64,000 nt of DNA from Aphelocoma coerulescens. Lineage: Eukaryota > Chordata > Aves > Passeriformes > Corvidae. The DNA is taken from contig NW_027183960.1 in assembly GCF_041296385.1 (NCBI RefSeq), forward strand, positions 1,659,001-1,723,000, read 5' to 3'. A program made the translations under genes and the position numbers. Shown in pieces: positions 23,141 to 33,302 of the stretch. The notes under the pieces were generated by a model. The model was not told the origin of the DNA, made no database searches, and worked only from the letters and a program-made list of their open reading frames with translations. The first letter of the stretch is position 1. Each line of letters begins with the position of its first letter.

Positions 23141-23238
23141 TTGAGGAAGATTGTGGGAAAGGGAATATTGTGGAAGATTGGCTACGTAAAAAAGGGCACA
23201 TAAAACCCCTGCGGTTTGATCGCACGCATCTTGTGTAA
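23141..23238 (+). pseudogene. ERV env cytoplasmic tail remnant
   Basis: The frame ending at the TAA (23,236-23,238) reads GNIVEDWLRKKGHIKP. It resembles the tail of the env ORF at 3,086 (GGIVEKWLSEQGHVYV). Only the last ~25-30 codons remain. It shows that a second alpharetrovirus-like provirus of the same group once ended at the LTR just downstream. Confidence 0.6.
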
Positions 23239-23368
23239 CAAATGAAGTTGCAAAAAGCTACAGTTTTCCTGCTTAACAACTGGGCTTCCATTGAGTTCTT
23301 ATTGCTGAGCTAAGTGTTTTATTGCAGAGTTAACAAGGTTAGTCTTTGGCAGTAAAACAATAAAATAC

Positions 23369-23592
23369 TGTTGGTTAGAAAAGACAAAGAAGAAAGAGAA
23401 TTGCTGACCACAGAAGAGGAGCTAGGAGGGGTTAAGAAGTCAGCTAAGACTACGTGAACCACATAGAATGCGCCTTTACGAATATTCATAAACCTATTAT
23501 CGATAGTATATAAGAAACTTTAGTATGATTAATAAATGGAATCCTGCTGATCCCTCATATTTGAGTGTCCAGGCCTTCCCTCCGTCGTGACA
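23369..23592 (+). mobile_element. Short LTR, alpharetrovirus-like
   Basis: A TG start (TGTTGGTTAGAAAAG), GCTGACCACAGA shared with the LTR at 4,091, a TATA-like AGTATATAAG near 23,510, an AATAAA at 23,530 and an end at GTCGTGACA (23,592) give an LTR of about 224 bp. It separates the env tail upstream from a gag-like start downstream, so it can be a 3' LTR, a 5' LTR, or one shared by both after recombination. Confidence 0.6.
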
Positions 23593-23774
23593 GGGTACGG
23601 TAATATTTACTGCACTAATATTTGGTGTACGCCGACGTGATCTGCACGTTGCGAAGTGTCCTGCTGCTGCAAGCCAAGCCGAATTTCTCTAGAGCTACAC
23701 TTTTCCCCCCCCCCGGGACCGGGAGGTCCGACAGGACTGAGAAAATGGTGAAGAGCGGCTCATAAACCGATGCT

Positions 23775-25112
23775 GTGGTAACGGTCTGGAAAGGTGTTTT
23801 CAGTATAATGCACACCTCCATTCCTGAAAACTCACTTTGTGAGTTATTAGACTGGGCTGCCCTGCATGGCATTCCCATGGACAGAGACACTGCCCTGGAC
23901 TTTGGGCTGTGGCAGGAACTCGGCTGTGCTATATGGCACGAGCTCTCGTTTGGGGACCTGGCAGTGTTGGAATTATTCCAGACTTGGCATTCAATGTTTA
24001 TTCTGCTGACAGACCTTAACTGTGGCAGCAGAGCTGGCTTGCCTGTCTTGGTGGAGAGTGAAGGAGAGATATCTGACGTGGACCCCACTGACCGGGCTCC
24101 AGGGGCGCGTGGTGGTGGATATGAAAAATCCTCTCCGGGTCCACGGGCGGAGCCTGCCCTGGAGCCTGCACCGGGTCACCCTGCACAGTCACAGGGCTCC
24201 ACGCCCCCCAAGGACTCCGCGCCAACAGATGAACTGGTGGGGGTATTGGGGCAGCAAGAGGGCGTGCAGCCCACCTTGCCGTTTGGCTTAGCGGTGGCCA
24301 CGGCTTATCCAGGGCTGCGGGTCAGCGGTCTAGCCTCTTGGACCCCCATGGCAGCTTCTAGCCAGTCTGCGCATGCGTCTACTGCGCTGAGAATGCCTGG
24401 ATGTACCTTCTTGCCCCGCGTAGCCCTGGGCAATGTTGCGCATGCGTCTGCTGCACCGAGAATGCCCGGGTGCGGCCCATCACCCTCCGTAGTGCCAGAC
24501 TGTTCTGCGCAGTCGCAGACCCAAGCAGTCGACCTTCTATTATGTCATTTGCCTTTGTTGACGGAACTGCCGCATATATCACGACAGCTATTGGAACTGC
24601 TCAGCTTGCAAAAGCACCTGCTGCAGATGCCAGAGGCACCCCGCTGTGTGGGGTGCGCTGGGCCCGTGCCACCCGCGGGAGACGCGGTACTGAACATAGA
24701 GGAAGCCCTCAAGTTCACAATGGGCCAGCAGCTAACCATTTTTGTCTCACATACAGTGTCAGCAGTGCTCATACAGAAAGGAAATCACTGGTTAACCCCA
24801 TCTCGCTTTCTCAAACACCAAGCGGTCCTAACAGAATCGGAGGACGTGAGTATCCAAGTAACTAACATCTTCAATCCAGCAGCTTACCTCCAGGGCAAGG
24901 CCGCTGAGGAGCCTGTACAGCATGACTGCACTGAAACCATGGAGGCAGTTTACTCTAGCCACCCAGACTTGAAGGACTCTCCACTAGAAAATGCAGACAA
25001 CTGGTTCACTGATGAAAGCAGCTATGTCAAGAATGGTAAGCAGTTTGCTGGCTATGCAATTACAAGCACAGATGCTGTCATTGAAGCAGATCTGTTACCT
25101 GTGCGGACATAG
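23775..25112 (+). CDS. Chimeric retroviral ORF: gag-like N-terminus fused to gammaretroviral RNase H
   Basis: The ORF has 445 codons. Residues 1-70 are a helical, gag-like start (ENSLCELLDWAALHGIP and DLAVLELFQTWHSMFILL). Residues 85-290 are Pro/Ala/Ser-rich, with two imperfect copies of an AHAS-RMPGC module. From about residue 305 the sequence is gammaretroviral pol: LKFTMGQQLTIF, LTPSRFLKHQAVL, NPAAYLQ and HDCTETM, then the RNase H start at NWFTDESS, with Glu where the family has Gly. The frame breaks near 25,100 and RNase H continues in another frame. Protease and the RT palm are absent. The gag part is not gammaretroviral in style; it may be class II, but that is weak. Whether it is expressed is unknown. 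Confidence 0.5.
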   Translation: MVTVWKGVFSIMHTSIPENSLCELLDWAALHGIPMDRDTALDFGLWQELGCAIWHELSFGDLAVLELFQTWHSMFILLTDLNCGSRAGLPVLVESEGEISDVDPTDRAPGARGGGYEKSSPGPRAEPALEPAPGHPAQSQGSTPPKDSAPTDELVGVLGQQEGVQPTLPFGLAVATAYPGLRVSGLASWTPMAASSQSAHASTALRMPGCTFLPRVALGNVAHASAAPRMPGCGPSPSVVPDCSAQSQTQAVDLLLCHLPLLTELPHISRQLLELLSLQKHLLQMPEAPRCVGCAGPVPPAGDAVLNIEEALKFTMGQQLTIFVSHTVSAVLIQKGNHWLTPSRFLKHQAVLTESEDVSIQVTNIFNPAAYLQGKAAEEPVQHDCTETMEAVYSSHPDLKDSPLENADNWFTDESSYVKNGKQFAGYAITSTDAVIEADLLPVRT

Positions 25113-26340
25113 CTCATAAGGCTGAAATAACAGCCCTAAATGGAGCCTTAGTATCAGCTGAAGGAAAACCTATCAACACTTGGACTGGTTCAAAGTATGC
25201 TTTTGGAGTAGTACATGCTCCCAGGGCTATTTGAAAAAAAATAAGTTTATTGACCCCACAGAAGAAACAAATCAAGCATGCTATTGAAATTTTACACTTG
25301 CTGGAAGCACTGTCAAAACCTTCAAAAGTGACTATAATGCATTGTAAAAGACACTCCCAAGGTAACACCATCCCTGAACTGACAAATGCTATGGCAGACA
25401 AAACAGCAAAGGCAGTGGCTAGTAAGGTTCAAGTTCAAGCCCTAGCTTGAATCCCTTCTAGCATCCTTAGGAATAAAAAACCCCCACCATACAACACTGA
25501 TGATTTAAATTGGATACAGGAAGAAATGTGACAAGTAAGAACAGACAGGTGGGCTAAAATAAAAGATCTCATAGTCATACCCAGAAAACTGTTAAAATTA
25601 TTTATCCAAAGCAAACATTCTAAAACACATTAGGGAGTTGACGCCTTACATAACCACTGAGAAGAAAAAGTAATAGCACTGAAATTAAAGGAGACAAAGG
25701 AGGAAAAACAACCCTAATATACCACTGTTAGGCTAAACACAGAGACTATCCCTAAAAGAATTTTACCAAGAGATGTGTGGCAAATTGACTTCTCTGAATT
25801 CCCTAGAAAAGGGACATACAAGTACTTCTTAGTCCTCACAAATACTTTTTCAGGTTGGCCAGAAGCTTTCCCTTGTAGAACAAATAAGGCTAGAGAAATT
25901 ATTAAAGCTTTAGTACAAGAAATTCTTCCACAATTTGGGGTACCGAGGGAAATGAATTCTGATAGGAGATCACACTTTGTAGCCTAGGTAGTGCAAGGAG
26001 TGAGTCATCTACTAAGTATTCAGTGGCAACTACATACACCATATAGGCCACAAGCAAGTAGACAAGCAAAAAGGATGAGTCTCTTAATAAAGCAACAATG
26101 AGCCAAAATTTGTAAAAAAACTAATTTCTATTGGTATCAGGCTCTGCCCATGGCTTTGCTAAGAATTTACGTCCAGAATTACAATCAATATGCGCTACAG
26201 TTGTTCATTGTCAACCACCACCACCTGATAAACCCTTCCATAATATGAATCCAAAAGACTCGGTTTATATTAAGTCTCTTTCCGGAAATCCACTCCAGGA
26301 AAAACGGGAAGGACCTTACAATTTGGGACAAAACGCGAAC
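25111..26340 (+). pseudogene. Gammaretroviral RNase H and integrase remnant
   Basis: RNase H resumes with AEITALNGALVSAEGKPIN and ADKTAKAVA. The integrase core shows the first Asp in WQIDFSEF (25,780) and the second in MNSDRRSHF (25,955). The position of the catalytic Glu reads RQAKRM (about 26,070), so Lys replaces Glu. A C-terminal piece (NPKDSVYIKSL, 26,250) ends it. In-frame stops lie at 25,232, 25,446, 25,529, 25,631, 25,658 and 25,985. Several sit where Trp is expected, and GGA-to-AGA and GAA-to-AAA type changes are also visible. It is not functional. Confidence 0.8.
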
Positions 26341-26344
26341 GCTG

Positions 26345-26521
26345 CATCAGATTACATTAGATAACGCTTCTTGCAAGTTTAAAGAGATAGAAGATAAACT
26401 CACAGCATGGTTACCCAACTTATCCTGGCTTAAACAATTGTTTGTAATAGCTATATGTCTCGTGACGTTCTTATTTACTGATTGTATTAGTAGTTATTGT
26501 TATATGATATTAGGTGCTTAG
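26345..26521 (+). pseudogene. ERV env TM membrane anchor remnant
   Basis: The frame reads FKEIEDKLTAWLPNLSWLKQ and then a hydrophobic segment (LFVIAICLVTFLF) before a TAG at 26,519. It fits the end of a class I TM subunit: membrane-proximal Trp-rich region, anchor and short tail. The rest of env is deleted between integrase and this point. Confidence 0.6.
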
Positions 26522-26628
26522 TAACTCAATGCGTATACACAATGGCAAAAGCACAAACATAGAAACAAGATAGAGAACAGTACTTACATTCAAGACATGC
26601 AAGGTTTGTAAAGAATTACAAACGATCA

Positions 26629-26643
26629 AGGAAAAGGGAGGAT
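26629..26643 (+). promoter_or_regulatory. Polypurine tract
   Basis: AGGAAAAGGGAGGAT lies immediately before the TG that opens the next LTR. This matches a gammaretroviral polypurine tract. Confidence 0.7.
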
Positions 26644-27183
26644 TGAGAAGGGGGATGATCCATAGTTAACTCATGTAAGCACGAATAAACTATAAAGAGA
26701 CAGCAAATGTTAATCACAAAACCTAAGCAGCAGGATTCGCCTTAATCTTGTCAAGATAAGAGGAACAGGATCTTTTGAAAACTGGCACAGAGATCGCTGC
26801 ATCAGCCACCGAAGAACTGCGCATGCTCCAGAAAGAAAGGTAAAAAGGGCATTGTGACAAAGACTACTGATCTTCATCAGAAAGACCCTCGAGGAAGAAG
26901 AGGAGCCTTCCTCAGTGCGCCCATCAGCGTACACAGCGCATGCATGGCACGTATGCTAATGATATTAATGACTTCCGAGAAGTAATTTCTAGAACCACTC
27001 CTATCCCAAGAATTGTGATGAATGTTCATAAATTTTACACATAATGCTGGACTGTATGGAGTGCTCTGTGTGTGTGAGTGTTAGGAGGAGTGATCCCCCA
27101 CGCATCCAGCGCCAAATAAAGCAAATACCTGCTTCTCTGACTCTGTCTCTGAAGCTTCTCTAGGCCTGGTTTTGGGCCATTCA
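26644..27183 (+). mobile_element. 3' LTR, class I
   Basis: It starts TGAGAAGGGGG after the polypurine tract and ends at GGCCATTCA, about 540 bp. The poly(A) signal AATAAA is at 27,115-27,120, followed by a U5 ending. It differs from the 224-bp LTR at 23,369, so the element between them has unlike LTRs. Confidence 0.65.
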
Positions 27184-29088
27184 GAATAGGTTAATACATA
27201 TTACAACTACTCCTGAAGCTGTTGCGTAGGCAGATTTAAGAGGAAAGAATTTCATCTTCATCACTTTCCTTCTTTCTTGTTTTGACAGAATTAGGAACTT
27301 GTAAAAAATCTGATATCACTGATGCTCACCACTCCTCCAATTAGACTACGCTCACTTACACTGTGCTGAGGACAATGAAGTACAGAGCTTTGGATATCTT
27401 CCGCTTCTGCCCTAGGAATTGCTTCCAGTGCTGTACCTTTGCTCCAGCTGTGAAACCAAACCAACAGAACCAAGGACGTTCTCTCTGAATGGACCAAGAA
27501 TTCCCACACAGTTCTAAGCCTACCCCATTTCTCTTGAAGGCTACAACGGCAGTCAAGGCAGTGAACACTGCTCTTCACTGGGCCATTCCTCTGAAAAAAA
27601 CATGCACCACCTCTCAACCTAAACCGTTAAGCCTCCTGCTGATGCTGACTGACAAAGCGTCCAACTGCACTTAGATTCCAACAGCTACTTCCAATGACCT
27701 GTCAACAGAGCTTTGCAGACTTGCAACAGAGCAACAAACTAAAGGGGCTATGTTTCATGGCTGTTTTTCAAACATCATTGACTTATGTCTCTATGCTGGG
27801 CTAAGTGAAGGTGGCCCGTCCACCTTGATCAAAGTCAGTAGAATTTTGGCCCAATTTGCTGTTATGCAACACATCATGACACGATCTCTTGGTGTTGATG
27901 CAAAATTCCCACTGAAGTGCATGTCGTTACATGACTTAAGGCTACCTACTCACCGAGTGTCCACTCCACTGCCACACCCATTTTCTGGCCACCTTGAAAT
28001 GACTGAGCTGTCTTACTTTTTCAAACATTCCTCAGGGGTACGTGACCACCATGGCCTCCTTTCTGAAGTTTAGGAACCTAATTTAAAAGTAGCACTAGCA
28101 GTACCAGTTTATCCAAAATCCATTTGCTCCATCAACAAACTCCGAGCAAGCGCTGAGAATTAGTTTCAAGACTTCTACAAATATTTACAGGAAGCTTTTT
28201 GTTTGCTTGTTTGTTTTTAAAGCAGATGGAGTAGTGCGATGTTTCCCTGAGGCTACCAGGGCTGCGAGGCAGGCAGGCAGAGCCCTGGCATGGGTGGCAC
28301 AGGGGACCCCGGGCGCTGACGGCTGCCACCAGCGCAGGCCAGCTCGGAACTGGCAGGCAGGGCTGCACCCCGCGTCTGCCACAACAGCTGCAGCTTCTGC
28401 AGCCTGAAACACAGCTGGCTCAGGGGTTCAAATCAAGAGCCAAAATCGTTTGCTGCTCAATTTGGGGCAGAGAAAGGTCATCACTTCTAGCATGGCGTAA
28501 GCCTGCCACTACATTTCTGTGAAGGAAAATCACCTTGTTGGAGTGAAACTCCTGGGTAAAATACTGAAGCGCTTTCAGATTCATATTATCCTACATTTCT
28601 GTGACCTTCTTTTATACCTGCGTTGTTTCATACTGCTGGTTTTGGGCACAAGTTCTGTGTACACTATTCTGGAAATTTAAAAAATCAGAAACAACATCCA
28701 CCCCTCCCCCACCACTGCCCCTTCCCCAGCTACAACCCTAACAAAACCAACCTGCAGAATGTGCAGGATTTCAAATGAGAACAAGCATAGATGGGACATC
28801 AAAAGATGGATCCTCCTTAGACATTTGTGCATGCAGTGCCCTGCAATCAACTCCTAAATTCTACTTCTCGTACACCAAATATTTGTCTTCGGAACTCCTT
28901 GTTCTCCATTCCAACCCTTCTGAGAGGGTAATCGAGGAGATACTCTACATATTTTAAGCACATGTTGCACTAGTCAATTAAATCCAATGCGCAGCATTAC
29001 TTGACTGAGGCGGTGACAAGGTCAATTAAGACCTCTTCATATCTTAATTTGGAGCTCTTCCAACAGCTTGAAAAGTGAAGCCTTGGAC
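27184..29088. other. No gene recognised
   Basis: About 1.9 kb without a recognisable exon, repeat or RNA gene. A 107-codon ORF (27,750-28,073, plus) has no domain I know. A T-rich stretch lies at 28,196-28,220. Confidence 0.4.
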
Positions 29089-29699
29089 TGTTGGGGTGAC
29101 CCAGCCCACTGCAGGGCTGAAGCTGGGTAATGCCAATCAATCCCAGCCCCTCCCCTGGATCGAGTTCCCCCAAGACTCAGACTCAGCGGGCGGCTCAGAA
29201 GCCTAAGCCACACCCGGGTACAAGCCACCTCCCCCGGTTGGGGAAAAATTTCGGTTACTCGGTCGTTCATTGGTTCTGTTATACCTCCCGCCTCTCGGTT
29301 TACCACAGTGGTTCTTGTTTCATTGTATCCTCCCCCTGGCTTGTAACTCATGGTTGTTTTCCCCTTTCACCGCGGTTTTCAAATTCCCTATAAAACTGAG
29401 GACAAGGCTCCGAGGAGCGGATTCCCATCAATCCGACCTCATCCTCATCCTATCGCATTAAACCTGTTAGAAGCCAGACCTGAACAGCCTCTCTCTTCCT
29501 TTGTCTCTGAGCTAACGTGAGCCGACATCATCGGCTCCTGCTGTGTTTCCCGCTGCAAAGAAGCCAGCTAGTTAGCCCAGCAAGCAGCTCTTTTCCTGAT
29601 CCCGAAGTCGCTTCAGCGACGCGTGGAGGTAACGCAGCTGGACTGTCTCTGACCAGGGGCAAGCCAGAGTCAGTGCCTCGAGCATCAAACGCTACGTTA
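29089..29699 (+). mobile_element. Probable LTR with candidate 6-bp target duplication
   Basis: TGTTGGGGTGACCCAG opens the element. CCTATAAAACTGAGG (about 29,388) is a strong TATA context, and ATTAAACCTG near 29,457 may be the poly(A) signal. TTGGAC occurs on both sides (29,083-29,088 and 29,700-29,705), a 6-bp repeat as made by alpha- and betaretroviral integrases. The right end reads GTTA rather than CA, so that edge is uncertain. Confidence 0.55.
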
Positions 29700-29705
29700 T
29701 TGGAC

Positions 29706-30429
29706 ATTGAAGGTTCAGACTAAGGAGAATCCAAAATGTGGACAGCATCTCCCTTCTGCTGGAAGCCTTGAAGTTCACCACTGCAGTCTGCAGCCTACAC
29801 AGATCATGTGAGTACTGCAAAAGTTCTCCAAGGAAGAGCAAGAACGAGGCTAATGCATGCACACAAACGCTGATCAAAAGCACTTGATGCTCTTGGACAA
29901 AAATAGGGAACCTTCACTTTTGGAAAGACAAGGTGACTATGGTTGTCTCTACAGTACTAGTAGGAAAAAATCCCTGAAGTTTTGCAAAACCTCTTTTCAG
30001 GGGTTTGTTAACTTCATTTTTGTTAAGAATTGGGGAACACAGAGAGACCTGTCACTTTTTTTGCAGAATGCCATAGAAACTGCTACACTCACTTCAACAA
30101 CAGTCCAAGTAACCTTCTCTGCAAATACTGACCATTTGCAGTTCTGGTTGATACAAAACCCCATTACCTAAGAAAGGAACAACTCGGCAAGCAGTTTGCA
30201 TAGATGAACAACTTAGCACGACTGCGGCTGATGACATGCCCTGACCTTTTTTGCCTTCAGCTATGGGTGCCGTACCCTCCTACCCTCACACATGCCACTC
30301 AAAGCTCCTTGCGTGGAGCTCTCGCACCACCTATGACAGCAACTGTGCCAAGCCGCCACCCTTCTTCAGCACCATTGCACCTACCGCAAGGTAGCTGAAT
30401 CGGAGGGCAGGAAAAAGACATCGACAATG
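29706..30429. other. No gene recognised
   Basis: Unique-looking sequence between the LTR and the left edge of the palindrome. ORFs up to 104 codons have no known domain. Confidence 0.4.
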
Positions 30430-30479
30430 GAGGGGAGTTGCTCCCTCTCACAGCTAAGCTCCAAGTCCAGTGTCCCTTA

Positions 30480-31400
30480 TGTCCTTCCTAGGACGGGCGG
30501 GAAAACGCCTCGGCGGAGCACAGCGCTGGCCGGGAGCGGCCAGCACGGCACCGAGCACGCTCCCCACTCCCTCCCGCCCGCGCCGCTGCGGAGACCCCGG
30601 GTTCGCCGGAATCGGCCACGTGCTGCATGGAGTGCAGCCCGGCAAAGGCGGCCACCCCGCGTCGCCCTGGGAAGGCCGGCCCTCTCCACCGGCACAGGCA
30701 GTGCCAGCAGCCTCTCGCTGTGGCCGCCGCTGGCCAAAAGCCTCGCCACGCACCGCCCGGCCGGCCCCGCCGCTCCGCGGGGTCACACGGCACCTGCCGT
30801 GGGCGGCCGCCGAGCGATAGGAAACAGAAGCGCCCACCGCCACGCCGCTCGCCGCCCCGCCCGGGCGCTCCTCTCCTCGCGCTACCACGATGGCGCCGGC
30901 CCGCCCCGCCTTCCCCGTCGCCTGCGGCGCAACGCGGCTGCTCCGAGCCACGCAGCACGCGTGCGGCCGGGCCCTGCCGAGCTGCCAGCGGAGCCGGGCC
31001 ACGGCCCGGGCGGGAGAGCTTCCGGCGAGGCTGGGCGGGCGGCGAGCGCGGCCGAGCGTGAGCGCGCCAGGCGGGGGACGGGTGGCGGCGCGATGGAGAG
31101 CTAGATGGAGGCGGCAGCACCGCGCGGCATAAAATAGCTGATCGTCCGGCAGCCGCCCGCTCCGCAGCCCCTCGGCTGCTGTCGAGAAGGGCCCCGGCCC
31201 TGGCCGCGCCGGTGGCGAGGCGGCTCCGCAGCCCGCGGGCAGCCCTGGCGGGGCAGGGGAGCACTGCGGGCAGCCCCGGGGCCGCGCAGCCGTCTGTAAC
31301 GCGCGGTGGGAGCCGCTGGCAACTATTTTACACCTCCCGGGTGGCTGGAGAGGAGCACGGAGACCACGCGGCAGGTCGCTGCCGTTAGGGAAAATTAATC
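30480..31400. promoter_or_regulatory. CpG-island-like block, left arm
   Basis: Very GC-rich and CpG-dense compared with all surrounding DNA, mirrored at 54,110-55,040. A TATA-like CATAAAATAGC lies at 31,130-31,140 on the plus strand. Long GC-rich ORFs run through it on both strands, and one (30,890-31,132, plus) begins with an Arg-rich sequence, but none is recognisable. It resembles a housekeeping-type promoter. No transcript start can be proven from sequence. Confidence 0.6.
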
Positions 31401-31423
31401 CACGATGCCTGAGGTTTATATCC

Positions 31424-31893
31424 GAAAAGGAGACAGAGGAGTCCTGCAACATTCTTCGACTACAGGGAGAGTCCATGGGGCTTTTCCCATGGCATCTGTC
31501 AAACGGTTGCGGGATGCAGCCCCCTTTTGATGCCAAGTTCCTGGGCACAACGCCCTCTTTTCCCCACTGGCTGAGGTATTCGGGAGATACAGACTTCCGG
31601 AACTGTCTACTCTATGCGCCCCCTCTCTAATATGCACCCCCCTCTTGGCACCGAAAAGAAAGAAAAAGAAACCATTCCTAATGCTCTTAAGTCTTTGTTG
31701 CCTTGCTCTAGGTTCAGGAATTTAACACGGCCTTGATTAATCAACAGTCTCTGATGATTAGTAACAGTTCTAGAGAACCCATCGTTTCTTCTGTTACTTC
31801 ACTAGCCATAACTTCCTAGCCTTGTCTACAGGCCGATTCACACGGTCTGTTTGTAAAGACTCATCCATCTCATTCCTTTTAATCCCTCCTCTT
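31424..31893 (-). mobile_element. 3' LTR of palindromic ERV, left arm
   Basis: Matches the block at 36,033-36,474 in the same orientation (shared ATATTAGAGGGGGGC-type, GGGCTGCATCCCGCAA and GACTCCTCTGTCTCC segments) and is the mirror of 53,617-54,079. The two LTRs of the element differ at many positions and by indels, so the insertion is old. The edges are inferred from where the homology stops. Confidence 0.75.
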
Positions 31894-32365
31894 TTTATTT
31901 GCTCTGTATTTGTCTTTACAAACCTTAATTACCATGGATTTAATTTTTTCTTCTGGAGTCTTCTTGGGTTTTGCTATTATTTGCAGTGACATTCTTTTCT
32001 GTCCTTTTGTAGTCATTTCTGGATCAGGTAGGCATGGCTGCTAGCGGCATCCCCTTGAGCACCTGCTGAAAGAGCTGCAGCCAGCATGGTGTCACGCATG
32101 GTAAAAAGATGAGAATTGCTATAGCATATCTATAGCATATAAGAGGAGAAATCGTATTCATTTAGCCCATAGCTGGCCAGTTAACTATGAAAATATGTCC
32201 CATTACCATCCTTTCAACATTTGGACAGGTCCACGAGCTGACATTATTTCCTTTGTTATTTGTTTGACCACTTTTCCGCTGTCATTTGCTTGCAAACAGC
32301 AGCTTGAGTCGTTTAATTTCCCACAAACTCCTCCTTCTTCTGCCAACAGATAATCTAATACCATC

Positions 32366-33302
32366 TGTCTCGGTTTGAAAGACAGGTGTGTGCTAAGGAA
32401 GGCAGAAGCCCCCCTTGAAGTGGCAGATACAACCCCTTTTCCTCTGAGTTATTATGATTTTGAAATCAAGGGTCTTTGGCAAAGATGTGGGAAATAGGAA
32501 TAACAGTTCTTTACTAGATAGATAGATAGATAGATAGATAACCAGTAGAACAAAACAACAACAACTATGACAGTAACACCAATCCCAAACCCAGTCCCAG
32601 CCTTCTCGGCTGTCAGGCCCTTTCCCCTCGGGTGCAGTTCCGCTCGCAGCCGGCAGGGATCGCTGGCGGCTCCTGGTGAGCAGGGCAGGTGCGATGGTTC
32701 CCCCGCGGCTGCAGGGGGCGCTCCGGAGCGAGCTCGGGGAACACGCGGCAATGGGGCCCTGGGATCCCGGGGAAGGGTGGAACAAAGGAGCTTCACAAAC
32801 CGCTGGGCAGCCGATCCTGGACTCCCGGAACAGCAGGCTGGAATGGCAGGCCGGAGCGGCAGGCACAAACACAAATCCCGGGTGGCAGACGAGATGTATC
32901 CAAAAGGGGAACCCCCCGGGCTCCAGGCAGGCAGGGTGAGCATGGCTACAGCGTAGCGAAGGCTCGAAACAGCAGCGGGGCAGGGCGGCCACAGCCCCAG
33001 CCTCCAGCAGGGCAGGGAAAGCAGCCTTGGGATCCCGGTGTTGTTTCCAGCAGAAAGGAAAGACGCCGAAAACGGGAACCAGCAGCTCTTCTCTCTGCGG
33101 CTTCTCTCTCCAGACGCTGAGAGCGAACTCCCAACACGCCCAGGTGAAACAAAGAGTAGCCAGGCCCACCCCACCCCCAAAATGGGCTGCTCTTCTGCTT
33201 TTGTCTTTCTTAAGTATAGTCATTTCTCCCCTAGCAACATGCATATGGGAGAAAATTCCTCTAACAGAAAAAAAAACTAGGACAAAATTAAAAACCCCAC
33301 CA
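32366..33302. mobile_element. Solo LTR present only in the left arm
   Basis: The 937-bp element runs TGTCTCGG...CCACCA and is flanked by CCATC at 32,361-32,365 and 33,303-33,307. The right arm has one uninterrupted CCATC site (complement GATGG at 53,143-53,147), the clean empty site. Its low-coordinate end matches the reverse complement of the LTR at 5,530-6,225. A 5-bp duplication fits ERVL or other class I/III elements. Transcriptional orientation is not certain. Confidence 0.9.
32515..32540 (+). repeat. (TAGA)n microsatellite
   Basis: Six and a half TAGA units in tandem inside the solo LTR. The related LTR at 5,530-6,225 lacks the expansion at the same place (CTATTCTAG only), so it grew after the copies parted. 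Confidence 0.95.

Noticed and set aside
24401..24865. 154-codon overlapping ORF inside the chimeric element
   Set aside because: An alternate frame of the gag-pol ORF without known motifs.
27750..28073. 107-codon ORF as a possible host exon
   Set aside because: No splice sites or recognisable domain. Chance length for this composition.
30890..31132. First coding exon with an Arg-rich, mitochondrial-like N-terminus
   Set aside because: A GC-rich random frame gives the same Arg/Ala bias. There is no partner exon downstream, only an ERV.
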